Positions 15,604 to 23,138 of a DNA stretch of 34,707 nt are shown piece after piece; the stretch's first letter is position 1, and every line of letters begins with the position of its first letter. The notes beneath the pieces were generated by a model that was not told the DNA's origin, ran no database searches, and saw nothing but the letters and a program-made list of their open reading frames with translations. The position numbers were made by a program, and so were the translations under genes. Source of the stretch: Acidobacteriota bacterium (GTDB taxonomy: Bacteria; Actinomycetota; Acidimicrobiia; Spongiisociales; ZC4RG35). Location of the stretch: the NCBI GenBank assembly GCA_022573225.1, contig JACZUI010000029.1:1-34707 (forward strand). The letters are read 5' to 3'.

Positions 15604-17055
15604 CTAGGAGCCATCGAGCCTGGAGCGAATCAACTCGTTGACGGCTCGGGGATCAGCCTTGCCCTGGGTTGCCGCCATCACCTGGCCCACCAGGAAGCCG
15701 ACGATCTTGTGCTCTCCACTGCTGTAATCGGCCACAGCCTTGGGGTTATGCGCCAGCACATCGTCTACCGCGGACTCGAGCACCGAGGTGTCGGTGATTT
15801 GGATCAGGTCGCGCGATCGGGCGACCTCTGCGGGAGAGCCCTCACCGCCAAGCACTCCATCGAGGACTTCCTTGGCAGCAGAGGACGAGACAGTCCCCTC
15901 ACCTATGAGACGCAGCAGACCGGCCAGATCGGCTCCGGTGAGTGGGATCTCTGAGTCTTCCGATCCATGCCGACGGGCCCAGCTGGTGACTTCGCCGGTA
16001 ACCCAGTTGGCCGCTTCGCGGGTGTCCGCACCTTCGGCAACGGCAGAGTCGTGGAGGTCTCGCATCTCTTTGTTGGAGCCGCTGAGGACGCCTGCCAGAG
16101 CCGGTTCGAGCCCGCCTTCGATGTAGCGCTGAAGCCGATCACCGGGCAGCTCGGGAAGGGTGGCTCGCACCTCGTCAATCCACTGGGGGCTCATGGCCAT
16201 CGGAGCCAGGTCCGGGTCCATGAAGTACCGGTAGTCAGAAGAGCCTTCTTTTGTCCGCATCGACCGCGTGACACCAGACTCCTCGTCCCAATGACGCGTC
16301 TCCATGACCACCTCACCACCTGACTCGACTACCTCGATCTGCCGCTGGATCTCGTAGTCGACAGCACGCTCCAGAGACCGGAAGGAGTTCATGTTCTTGA
16401 TTTCGACTTTGGTCCCCAAGGTTTCGTCGCCACGAGGGCGAATCGAGATGTTGGCGTCGAACCGGATCGACCCCTCCTCCAGCCTGGCGTCTGAGACCCC
16501 GAGCTCGGCCACGACCGCACGCAGGCCCGAGGCGTAAGCCCTCGCTTCCGCGGCGCTGTAGATGTCAGGCCGGGACACTATCTCGACCAAGGGAACGCCC
16601 GAGCGGTTGAAGTCGAGCAACGTCGACGTGGCCGAGTGGATCCGTCCTCCCTCGCCGATATGAGTCGACTTCCCTGTGTCCTCTTCCATGTGGGCACGCT
16701 CCAGGCTGACTCGCCGGGTGTCGCCGTCGACCTCGATGTCGAGATACCCGTTGACACATACCGGGACATCGAACTGGGAGATCTGGTAGTTCTTGGGCAG
16801 ATCCGCGTAGAAGTAATTCTTACGGTGGAACACGGACCGGGGCATAACCTCGCAGTTGAGGGCAAGTCCGATGGCCATTATCGACTCGATCGCCTTGCGG
16901 TTCGGAACCGGCAAGGCCCCGGGTAGCCCGAGACAGGTGGGACAGATATTGGTGTTGGGCTCGGCGCCGAATTCGACCGCGCAGCCGCAGAACATCTTTG
17001 ACTCGGTCATCAGTTCGACATGGACCTCGATACCGATGACAGGCTCCCAATTCAT
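15604..17055 (-). CDS. gatB: Aspartyl/glutamyl-tRNA(Asn/Gln) amidotransferase subunit B
   Basis: A 483-residue GatB. It begins with the family-typical [18 protein letters not shown] with zinc-ligand cysteines and CPTCLGLPG, followed by the kinase-like domain ([27 protein letters not shown]) and the C-terminal tRNA-binding YqeY-like tail (from about 330). It phosphorylates Glu-tRNA(Gln) or Asp-tRNA(Asn) and receives ammonia from GatA. The ATG at 17055 overlaps the gatA TGA by four bases. The order gatC-gatA-gatB forms one operon. Confidence 0.97.
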   Translation of the reverse strand: MNWEPVIGIEVHVELMTESKMFCGCAVEFGAEPNTNICPTCLGLPGALPVPNRKAIESIMAIGLALNCEVMPRSVFHRKNYFYADLPKNYQISQFDVPVCVNGYLDIEVDGDTRRVSLERAHMEEDTGKSTHIGEGGRIHSATSTLLDFNRSGVPLVEIVSRPDIYSAAEARAYASGLRAVVAELGVSDARLEEGSIRFDANISIRPRGDETLGTKVEIKNMNSFRSLERAVDYEIQRQIEVVESGGEVVMETRHWDEESGVTRSMRTKEGSSDYRYFMDPDLAPMAMSPQWIDEVRATLPELPGDRLQRYIEGGLEPALAGVLSGSNKEMRDLHDSAVAEGADTREAANWVTGEVTSWARRHGSEDSEIPLTGADLAGLLRLIGEGTVSSSAAKEVLDGVLGGEGSPAEVARSRDLIQITDTSVLESAVDDVLAHNPKAVADYSSGEHKIVGFLVGQVMAATQGKADPRAVNELIRSRLDGS

Positions 17056-18515
17056 GACGCGACCTCTGCCAGCGAGGGGGTCTTGTCGAACCCGGCAAGT
17101 CTCTCCACCTCTTCCGCTACCTGGAACATCACGTCCTCGGCAAGTGCGGATGCCATCACCTGAAAGCCGATGGGCAGACCCTGGTCGTCGAGCCCGATCG
17201 GCACCGAAATCGCCGGGTGCCCGGACAGATTCGAAGGGATCGTGCAGATATCCGACAGGTACATGGCGAGCGGGTCATCGGTGCGAGCGCCCGCAGCGAA
17301 AGCCACGGTGGGGCTGGTCGGAGAAACCAAGGCGTCAACCTGGCCATAGGCACGAGCGAAGTCCTCCTGGATCGCCGCCCTCACTCTCTGCGCCTGCCCG
17401 TAGAAGGCGTCGTAGTAACCGGCGGACAGGGCATAGGTTCCCAGCAGAATGCGCCGCACCACCTCGGGTCCGAAACCCTCGGCTCGCGTCCGGGACATGA
17501 GGCTCTCAGTTGTGTCTCCCGCGGCACGGTGGCCGTACCTGATGCCATCGAATCGGGCCAGGTTCGCCGACGCCTCGGCAGGGGCAATCAAGTAGTAGGC
17601 GGAAAGAGCGATGTCGAAACTCGGAAGGGACACCTCGACTATCTCGGCACCGGAGGCGGCCAGATTCTCGACCATCGCCGAAACGGCCGACTCGACTTGA
17701 GGCTCGTATCCCTCACCGGACAGTTCTTTGACAACCCCGATCTTCATGCCATCGACTCCTCGCCCAAACCCCGACATGATGTCGGGTAGCTCGCCCGGGT
17801 ATGAGGTGGCATCCAGGGGGTCGTGACCCCACACCGTCGAGAGGACCAGGGCGGAATCTTCGATCGTGCGCGTCAGGGGACCGATCTGATCCAACGAGGA
17901 GGCAAAGGCGATGAGGCCGTATCGGGAGACGGTGCCGTAGGTGGGCTTCATCCCCACAACACCACACAGCGATGCGGGCTGGCGGATCGATCCTCCGGTG
18001 TCCGAGCCGAGGGCGCCCAGCGCCGAGCCGGCAGCGACGGCTGCTGCGGAGCCACCCGACGAGCCGCCCGGCACCCGGGTGATGTCCCATGGGTTGTAGG
18101 AGGTCCCATACGCGGAGTTCTCGGTGGACGAGCCCATTGCAAACTCATCGAGATTGGTCTTTCCGACGAGGACCGCGCCACCTTCGGCAAGACGATCCAC
18201 CACGGTGGCGTTATAGGGAGGCACGTATCCGGAAAGGATTTGAGACGCGGCGGTCGTTTCGAGACCCCGCGTGGTCATGTTGTCCTTGAGTGCGATCGGG
18301 ATTCCGTGCAGCGGGCCCCGGTCCTTGCCGGCGGCCAGGTCGGCGTCGGCACGGTCGGCCGTTTCTCTTGCCTGATCTCGGTCGATCGTGAGAAAGGCAT
18401 GTAGCTGAGCCTCCGTGCGAGCAGCCACGGCGAGCGCGGAATCGAGAAGCTCCACAGAGGTGACCTCACCAGAACGGAGACGGCGCCCCGCATCGGCAAT
18501 CGTTGTCGGGGTCAT
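17052..18515 (-). CDS. gatA: Aspartyl/glutamyl-tRNA(Asn/Gln) amidotransferase subunit A
   Basis: A 487-residue amidase-signature enzyme that frees ammonia from glutamine for the GatCAB complex. The catalytic triad is visible: Lys77 in ALKDN, Ser152 in PGGSSGG and Ser176 in [12 protein letters not shown], two residues offset from the S. aureus numbering. The ATG at 18515 overlaps the gatC TGA. It is a normal full-length family member. Confidence 0.97.
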   Translation of the reverse strand: MTPTTIADAGRRLRSGEVTSVELLDSALAVAARTEAQLHAFLTIDRDQARETADRADADLAAGKDRGPLHGIPIALKDNMTTRGLETTAASQILSGYVPPYNATVVDRLAEGGAVLVGKTNLDEFAMGSSTENSAYGTSYNPWDITRVPGGSSGGSAAAVAAGSALGALGSDTGGSIRQPASLCGVVGMKPTYGTVSRYGLIAFASSLDQIGPLTRTIEDSALVLSTVWGHDPLDATSYPGELPDIMSGFGRGVDGMKIGVVKELSGEGYEPQVESAVSAMVENLAASGAEIVEVSLPSFDIALSAYYLIAPAEASANLARFDGIRYGHRAAGDTTESLMSRTRAEGFGPEVVRRILLGTYALSAGYYDAFYGQAQRVRAAIQEDFARAYGQVDALVSPTSPTVAFAAGARTDDPLAMYLSDICTIPSNLSGHPAISVPIGLDDQGLPIGFQVMASALAEDVMFQVAEEVERLAGFDKTPSLAEVAS

Positions 18516-18802
18516 TCCGACTCCAGGGCAGGAGGCACCACGAAATACCCGTCACGGGTCTCGGGCGCCTGAGCCAGGACCTCATCGCGGTCTAAGGAGT
18601 CCCTCCGAACATCCTCCCGATAGCGGTTTTCCAGAGCCAGGGGATGGGCGTTCTCCATAGTGGCGTCCGACTCGAGCGTTTGGACCCGGGCAGCGTGCTC
18701 CAGGATCAGCCCTAGCTGGTTCTTGTAACCCTCCAGCTCGTCGGCGCTCAGATCGAGACGGGCGAGATGGGCGACATGGGCAATATCAATATCAACAGGC
18801 AT
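18512..18802 (-). CDS. gatC: Aspartyl/glutamyl-tRNA(Asn/Gln) amidotransferase subunit C
   Basis: A 96-residue belt subunit that wraps GatA and GatB. The start [18 protein letters not shown] and the middle [13 protein letters not shown] are typical of GatC. TACACT (18812-18817, minus strand) nine bases before the ATG is a likely -10, with no Shine-Dalgarno sequence, so the operon transcript has almost no leader. Confidence 0.94.
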   Translation of the reverse strand: MPVDIDIAHVAHLARLDLSADELEGYKNQLGLILEHAARVQTLESDATMENAHPLALENRYREDVRRDSLDRDEVLAQAPETRDGYFVVPPALESE

Positions 18803-18852
18803 GGCTCGGAGAGTGTAGGAAAACGGGTCCGGTATCCCTCCTGCCCTCCTCT

Positions 18853-18897
18853 AGCGTGTGCAGATTCCGGTGCCCAGCACCGGAATCTGCACACGCT
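18853..18897. repeat. Perfect 21-base inverted repeat with a 3-base loop
   Basis: The arm at 18853-18873 (core GTGTGCAGATTCCGGTGC) and its exact complement at 18877-18897 flank CCA. It lies in the 115-base gap between the divergent gatC and the membrane-protein gene, upstream of that gene's likely promoter. It has no T run. It could be a terminator-like insulator, a regulator site, or a copy of a palindromic repeat family of this genome. Confidence 0.75.
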
Positions 18898-18905
18898 CAG
18901 TTGGT

Positions 18906-18911
18906 TACCGT
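18906..18911 (+). promoter_or_regulatory. Likely -10 element (TACCGT) of a leaderless promoter
   Basis: TACCGT-GCCAAC-GTG, the same spacing and hexamer as before the FAH-family gene at 6372-6386. It starts 8 bases after the inverted repeat ends. Confidence 0.5.
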
Positions 18912-18917
18912 GCCAAC

Positions 18918-19250
18918 GTGACTACGAACAACGAGCTTCGATCAACCGCCATCACGCTTGGCGTGATCGGCCTGGTAGTCATTTCGATCGGGGTCGGAAT
19001 CGCCATTTTCGGCGCTCAGGGGTTGAGCGAGCCCGGTGCGGGGATCTTGATCCGGGTCGGAGCGGTCCTTGGCGCCATCTCGCTGATTCTTCGCTCGCTG
19101 CGCCGGCCATCGATTGCGACCATCGTCATCGTCTCGGTTGGAACGATCCTGGTGCTGGCGCGTCCCGGGCTGGTCTGGGTCGCGCTCATTGGTTGGGTGG
19201 GGTGGTATATCGCCGTTCGTCAATCCAGGACAGCCGACAGCGACTCATAG
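18918..19250 (+). CDS. Small membrane protein of unknown function
   Basis: A 110-residue protein from GTG at 18918. It is made of three to four hydrophobic segments (about residues 10-32, 42-57, 62-80 and 82-98) with few charges, ending in the polar tail RQSRTADSDS. No family is recognised. The GTG is preferred over an upstream in-frame ATG because that ATG lies in the inverted repeat and -10 region. Its last 31 bases overlap tail to tail with dapE. Confidence 0.6.
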   Translation: MTTNNELRSTAITLGVIGLVVISIGVGIAIFGAQGLSEPGAGILIRVGAVLGAISLILRSLRRPSIATIVIVSVGTILVLARPGLVWVALIGWVGWYIAVRQSRTADSDS

Positions 19251-20242
19251 GCCCAATCGAGATCGCCGATGCGAACCGACTCGCCCGGCTTGTGAGCAAG
19301 AGTCGTCTCCCCCGGCCCGAAGTTCACCGCTGGAATCCCGGCCTGACTCAGTTGGGCCACATCGGTCCAACCCTGTTTCCCCACTACCGGCGCTCCCGAA
19401 ACCTCGATCAGTGCGGCAAACAGAGGGTTGTCGATGTCCACAGTCCCGGGAGGGGCCGTGTCTGCCACTTCGAAACTGTCGGCGCCCTCACACACCGCTT
19501 GGAGACGATCAGTTGCTTCTTCCACCGTCCGATCGGGTGCAAACCGATAATTGACGTTGAGCTCGAACCGTGCCGGGATGATGTTGTTGGCGACACCGCC
19601 GGAGGCGGTGGTCACCGACACCACCTCCTTGAACACCAGACCGTTGACGATCCGCTCCTCTGGAGCCCGGGAGTGCATCTGGGTCAGCCATGGCCCGGCC
19701 CGGGTGACGGCGTTCTCGCCCAGCCACGGTCGCGCCGAATGGGCGGCCTCCCCGCTGAAGCCCACGGTCGCATTTATCGCTCCCTGGCAACCCGCCTGCA
19801 CCTCCCGGTCGGTTGGCTCGAGAACAATCGCCGCGCCGGCATCTGCCAGCCCGGGCATCTCATCCAGGACCGGAGCGAGCTGGTTGCCACTCAACGGGCC
19901 TTCCTCCCCTGCGTAGAAGACGCCGGCGAGTTTGCCGGTGCCAAGGGCCTCGATGAGATGGATCATCACTGCCAGGCCAGACTTCATATCCGTGGCCCCG
20001 AGCCCGACCAGGCGATCGCCTTCTACTCGGGGTCCGCGGTCACCCTGCAAAGGGACCGTGTCGAGATGACCGACCAGCAAAATGGTTCCCTCACCGGGCT
20101 CTCCGACAACCAGCGAATCGGCAACCGGAGTCTGAGGGAATTGATCCAACCGGTCGGCGACGGCATCCCGGATGGGCGCCTCGGAGCCTGTCTCAGATGG
20201 AATGTCTATCAACCATGAAGTTGTCTCGAGCAGCGTGGTCAC
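19220..20242 (-). CDS. dapE: Succinyl-diaminopimelate desuccinylase
   Basis: The 340-residue M20 metallopeptidase has the metal motif VGHLDTVPLQGD, the second metal segment GLGATDMKSGLAVM, and AGEEGPLSGN with the catalytic Glu pair. It hydrolyses N-succinyl-LL-diaminopimelate in lysine and peptidoglycan precursor synthesis. The start GTG at 20242 overlaps the dapD TGA (GTGA), so the two genes are coupled. The shorter length than E. coli DapE (375) is normal for actinobacterial DapE. Confidence 0.9.
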   Translation of the reverse strand: MTTLLETTSWLIDIPSETGSEAPIRDAVADRLDQFPQTPVADSLVVGEPGEGTILLVGHLDTVPLQGDRGPRVEGDRLVGLGATDMKSGLAVMIHLIEALGTGKLAGVFYAGEEGPLSGNQLAPVLDEMPGLADAGAAIVLEPTDREVQAGCQGAINATVGFSGEAAHSARPWLGENAVTRAGPWLTQMHSRAPEERIVNGLVFKEVVSVTTASGGVANNIIPARFELNVNYRFAPDRTVEEATDRLQAVCEGADSFEVADTAPPGTVDIDNPLFAALIEVSGAPVVGKQGWTDVAQLSQAGIPAVNFGPGETTLAHKPGESVRIGDLDWAYESLSAVLD

Positions 20243-21051
20243 AACTGGACGCCGAGGTCTCGCAAGTAGTCGTTGAGAGCGGTTTTCTCGTTGGTGGCTT
20301 CTGTTCTCTTCCCAATGATCAGCGCGCAGACGAGGTCGTAGCTTCCGCTCGGAAAGTCTTTTGGCCGGGTTCCCGGAACCACCACCGAGCCGGCCGGAAC
20401 CCGGCCTCGATACTCAACGGGCTCGGGGCCCGTCACGTCGATAATCGGGGTAGACCTGGTGAGAACCGTGTTTGCCCCCAAGACGGCCTTCTCCTCCACG
20501 ATGGTCCCCTCGACCACGATCGACCGGCTGCCGATGAACGCCCCATCCTCGATGATCACGGGCCGGGCGCCAGGAGGCTCGAGAACACCTCCGATCCCCA
20601 CTCCACCGGAAAGATGAACATTCCTCCCAATTTGGGCGCAGGATCCGACCGTTGCCCAGGTGTCGACCATCGTCCCGGAGCCCACATAGGCGCCGATGTT
20701 CACGTACCCGGGCATGACGATCACACCTGGTTCGCAATGAGCACCGTATCGAATGGTGCCCGGTGGCACCACCCTCACCCCCTGTTCGGCAAGCCCCTTC
20801 TTGAGCGGGATCTTGTCGTGGTATTCATACGCGCCGACCTCTACCGTCTCCATCCGGCGGAGGCTGAAATAAAGGAGAATCGCCTCCTTGGCCCATTCGT
20901 TCACGACCCAGGATCCATTTACCTTCTCGGCGACACGCTCTGTTCCTCGATCCAATTCCCCGATGGCCCATTCGACGGCATCTCTGGCGTCTTCCGCGGC
21001 GATATCGCCGGCGTACGCGGACCGAATGGCATCCCGATGTGACAAAAGCAT
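20239..21051 (-). CDS. dapD: Tetrahydrodipicolinate N-succinyltransferase
   Basis: The 270-residue protein has left-handed beta-helix hexapeptide repeats (IVMPGYVNIGAYVGSGTMV, ATVGSCAQIGRNVHLSGGVG) and the N-terminal helical domain VAEKVNGSWVVNEWAKEAI. It transfers succinate from succinyl-CoA to tetrahydrodipicolinate, the step before DapC and DapE. Both length and sequence follow the E. coli type (274 residues), not the longer mycobacterial DapD. The ATG at 21051 gives family length; its GGGAG is too close, so TTG at 21045 is an alternative. A longer frame to 21516 is antisense to the gene at 21124. Confidence 0.9.
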   Translation of the reverse strand: MLLSHRDAIRSAYAGDIAAEDARDAVEWAIGELDRGTERVAEKVNGSWVVNEWAKEAILLYFSLRRMETVEVGAYEYHDKIPLKKGLAEQGVRVVPPGTIRYGAHCEPGVIVMPGYVNIGAYVGSGTMVDTWATVGSCAQIGRNVHLSGGVGIGGVLEPPGARPVIIEDGAFIGSRSIVVEGTIVEEKAVLGANTVLTRSTPIIDVTGPEPVEYRGRVPAGSVVVPGTRPKDFPSGSYDLVCALIIGKRTEATNEKTALNDYLRDLGVQL

Positions 21052-21123
21052 CTCCCGACGACTGGCTCTGAGCCAGGCAGCGTACCTCTGTAGGTCGAAG
21101 CCGAGGCTACGGTCGCCCAAGCA

Positions 21124-21513
21124 GTGTCTTATCGATTGATCTATATCGGACTCGGACTTGTCGTGGTAGCCGCAATTGCCTTTGGTTTCGCGTTCTCGAC
21201 CGAGGGCGAACCAGTGGTTCTCCCTGCGCCGGTCGAGTCGGTGTCTCCGCTTCCCGGGGATCTGGTACCACCGCAGTCGTTCGTCGAGATCGATCTGAAG
21301 GTCGGATACCGGGCCGACATCTATGTCGATGGCTGGCCGATGGCCGACGCAACATTCGTCGAGGGAACCGGGGTCTATCGCTGGGCGCCAAGCCCGAGCA
21401 ACCCAACGATCAATGAGTGGACTCCGGGCCAGCACACCATCAGAGTTGTCTGGGACACGATCGACGGTCTCGCCGATCCCGGCGAATACGAATGGAGCTT
21501 CCGGGTCGGATGA
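21124..21513 (+). CDS. Small exported or membrane-anchored protein of unknown function
   Basis: A 129-residue protein from GTG at 21124 with one N-terminal membrane segment (residues 5-25, LIYIGLGLVVVAAIAFGFAF) and no cleavage motif that I can be sure of. The outer part (30-129) is a beta-rich domain: two halves around PGDLVPPQSFVEIDL and GEYEWSFRVG resemble an Ig-like or Big-type fold that often contains PGD and G-x-Y/F-x-W strands. It is divergent from dapD. Function unknown. Confidence 0.6.
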   Translation: MSYRLIYIGLGLVVVAAIAFGFAFSTEGEPVVLPAPVESVSPLPGDLVPPQSFVEIDLKVGYRADIYVDGWPMADATFVEGTGVYRWAPSPSNPTINEWTPGQHTIRVVWDTIDGLADPGEYEWSFRVG

Positions 21514-21692
21514 CACGGGCCGCTCCCCGGAGATCAGCCCGAGTCTGCAACACCATATCCAAGACCGATTCGTTGCCGCCGGGCTGGAGAATGAGAACTG
21601 GGAGACAGGGCTAACCCGCCGACTGGGAGTCGACCGAAAGGGTCAATGGCCTTCTCGTCAACGGGTCTGAACGCTCGTTCTGGTAAGGAGTC

Positions 21693-22313
21693 TCACCCAG
21701 AGCCATCGAAAGGGCCCCGGCCATCTTGCAGCGCATCGAGCAAGACCGAATATGCCCACGCCGCGACCCTACCGGCGTCGGCACCTGACAGACCGAAGTC
21801 GTTGGCAAGGTAATCCCAGGTCTCGAAGCGAAACAGGGTACGGAAGATGGCCGTCACGGCGGCCAGCTCGTCAGGGTCGAGGTCGGGTCGGACCTCGGTG
21901 AGCCCGGCTCGCAGAGCTTCGGTGCGGCGTTCGTGGCCCGAGTCCGTGAGCCCGTAAAGCCCGGGGTCTCGGTGGAGTTCGGAGCGGATGCGGGCGAGTG
22001 CGGTCGTCACGTCCCCCATCTCGGCGAATAGGGCAAAGTTGACCTCAAGCGCCTGGGGGATCAACTCGATATCGGGCTCCACGACTCGACCCCCGCGGTC
22101 CTCCATCCATTGCTCGGCCCAGTCGGCAAGGGCACGGACCAAAGCGTCCTTGTTCTCGAAGTAGTTGTAGACGGTCCTTTGCGAGACACCGGCGCGCTCT
22201 GCCACCGTCGGTATCGAGAGATCCAACAGGCCATTCTCGGTGATCTCGGCGGCCAACGCCTGGAGAATCCGATCCCGAGCTATCCGCTTCTGTTCGTCTC
22301 GCAACGATCCCAT
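21693..22313 (-). CDS. TetR-family transcriptional regulator
   Basis: A 206-residue regulator. The N-terminal helix-turn-helix is SIPTVAERAGVSQRTVYNYFENKDALVRALAD, a clear TetR signature; the C-terminal ligand domain is unassigned. The ATG at 22313 is chosen because AAGG lies 8 bases upstream; GTG at 22319 is only two bases from it. It is divergent from the membrane-protein/phosphotransferase-like operon. Its likely operator overlaps that operon's promoter, so it probably represses those genes and itself. Confidence 0.9.
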   Translation of the reverse strand: MGSLRDEQKRIARDRILQALAAEITENGLLDLSIPTVAERAGVSQRTVYNYFENKDALVRALADWAEQWMEDRGGRVVEPDIELIPQALEVNFALFAEMGDVTTALARIRSELHRDPGLYGLTDSGHERRTEALRAGLTEVRPDLDPDELAAVTAIFRTLFRFETWDYLANDFGLSGADAGRVAAWAYSVLLDALQDGRGPFDGSG

Positions 22314-22342
22314 CTGCACAACCTTACCACCTCATGTATTAC

Positions 22343-22371
22343 TTGCACGATCCGTGTAACTTGTGTATGCT
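22343..22371 (+). promoter_or_regulatory. Promoter with overlapping TetR-type operator
   Basis: TTGCAC (-35, 22343-22348), 17 bases, TATGCT (-10, 22366-22371). TTGCACG-ATC-CGTGTAA (22343-22359) is a near-palindrome that covers the -35 and part of the spacer, and CGTGCAA is repeated at 22373-22379. Both copies suit TetR dimer binding. Confidence 0.6.
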
Positions 22372-22399
22372 CCGTGCAACAAGTCCAAAAGGAGGACAG

Positions 22400-23113
22400 A
22401 TGTCAACCACGACGACCACTCCCGCCAACACGGACATCCACCAGGGTGATCCTGGCACCCGGCGGCGCGCAGCCGGGATCATGGCCATCGTCGGGGCAAT
22501 CACGATGCTGATCGGCACCGCCTTCTGGGCCGCATCAGGTACCGACTTGGACGCCGCCCTCGAACGAAACGCGATCGGGGAATACCTCACCGATGCTGCA
22601 GCGAACAGCACGTTGCTCACGGCCAACCTCGGGTTCTGGATCCTTGGAGTGATCCTTCTCGGTCTCGGCGGGATCATGCTGTCCACACTTGGTGATCAGA
22701 ACTCGCCTGCCACCGCGGTGGCTCGATTCGCCTTCACGGCGGGACCCGCTGCAGGCATCGTGTTCTTCAGCATCTGGTTGGGAATCGTGCTCGGCCTTGC
22801 CCCCGCTCACATAGCCGGAGAGCAAGTCGAGGCGATAGCCCTGGCACTCGGACATGCGTCATCTATCGCCGACTGGGTCGCCACCGTCATCATTCTGTCG
22901 CTGGGCGGGGCTGCCGTCGCTGTGGCAGGACGCGGCACCTGGGTTCCACGCTGGCTTTTCCGTTGGGCGATGCTCACCGCCGTCCTCGGAGCGCTCTCCA
23001 TCGTCGGGCTCATTTTCTTCGCCCGCAACGCGGCACTCGGATTTCCCGTCGTGCCCGTCGGGATCGGCTTCATGATCGCCTCAGGTATCACCGCGCTGCG
23101 TCGTGGGGCCTGA
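22400..23113 (+). CDS. Multi-pass membrane protein, DUF4386-like in style
   Basis: A 237-residue protein with six or seven hydrophobic segments (about 28-48, 70-95, 108-133, 150-175, 187-210 and 215-235). ATG at 22400 follows AAAAGGAGG by four bases, the strongest ribosome site in the window. The gene is under the TetR-type promoter at 22343 and its stop is 25 bases before the phosphotransferase-like gene. I cannot assign transport or enzyme activity. The pattern of a long leader loop, a GLGxILL segment and a small-residue-rich helix resembles DUF4386-type proteins, but weakly. Confidence 0.7.
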   Translation: MSTTTTTPANTDIHQGDPGTRRRAAGIMAIVGAITMLIGTAFWAASGTDLDAALERNAIGEYLTDAAANSTLLTANLGFWILGVILLGLGGIMLSTLGDQNSPATAVARFAFTAGPAAGIVFFSIWLGIVLGLAPAHIAGEQVEAIALALGHASSIADWVATVIILSLGGAAVAVAGRGTWVPRWLFRWAMLTAVLGALSIVGLIFFARNAALGFPVVPVGIGFMIASGITALRRGA

Positions 23114-23138
23114 CACTACGATTCGGCAAGGTTCGTAA

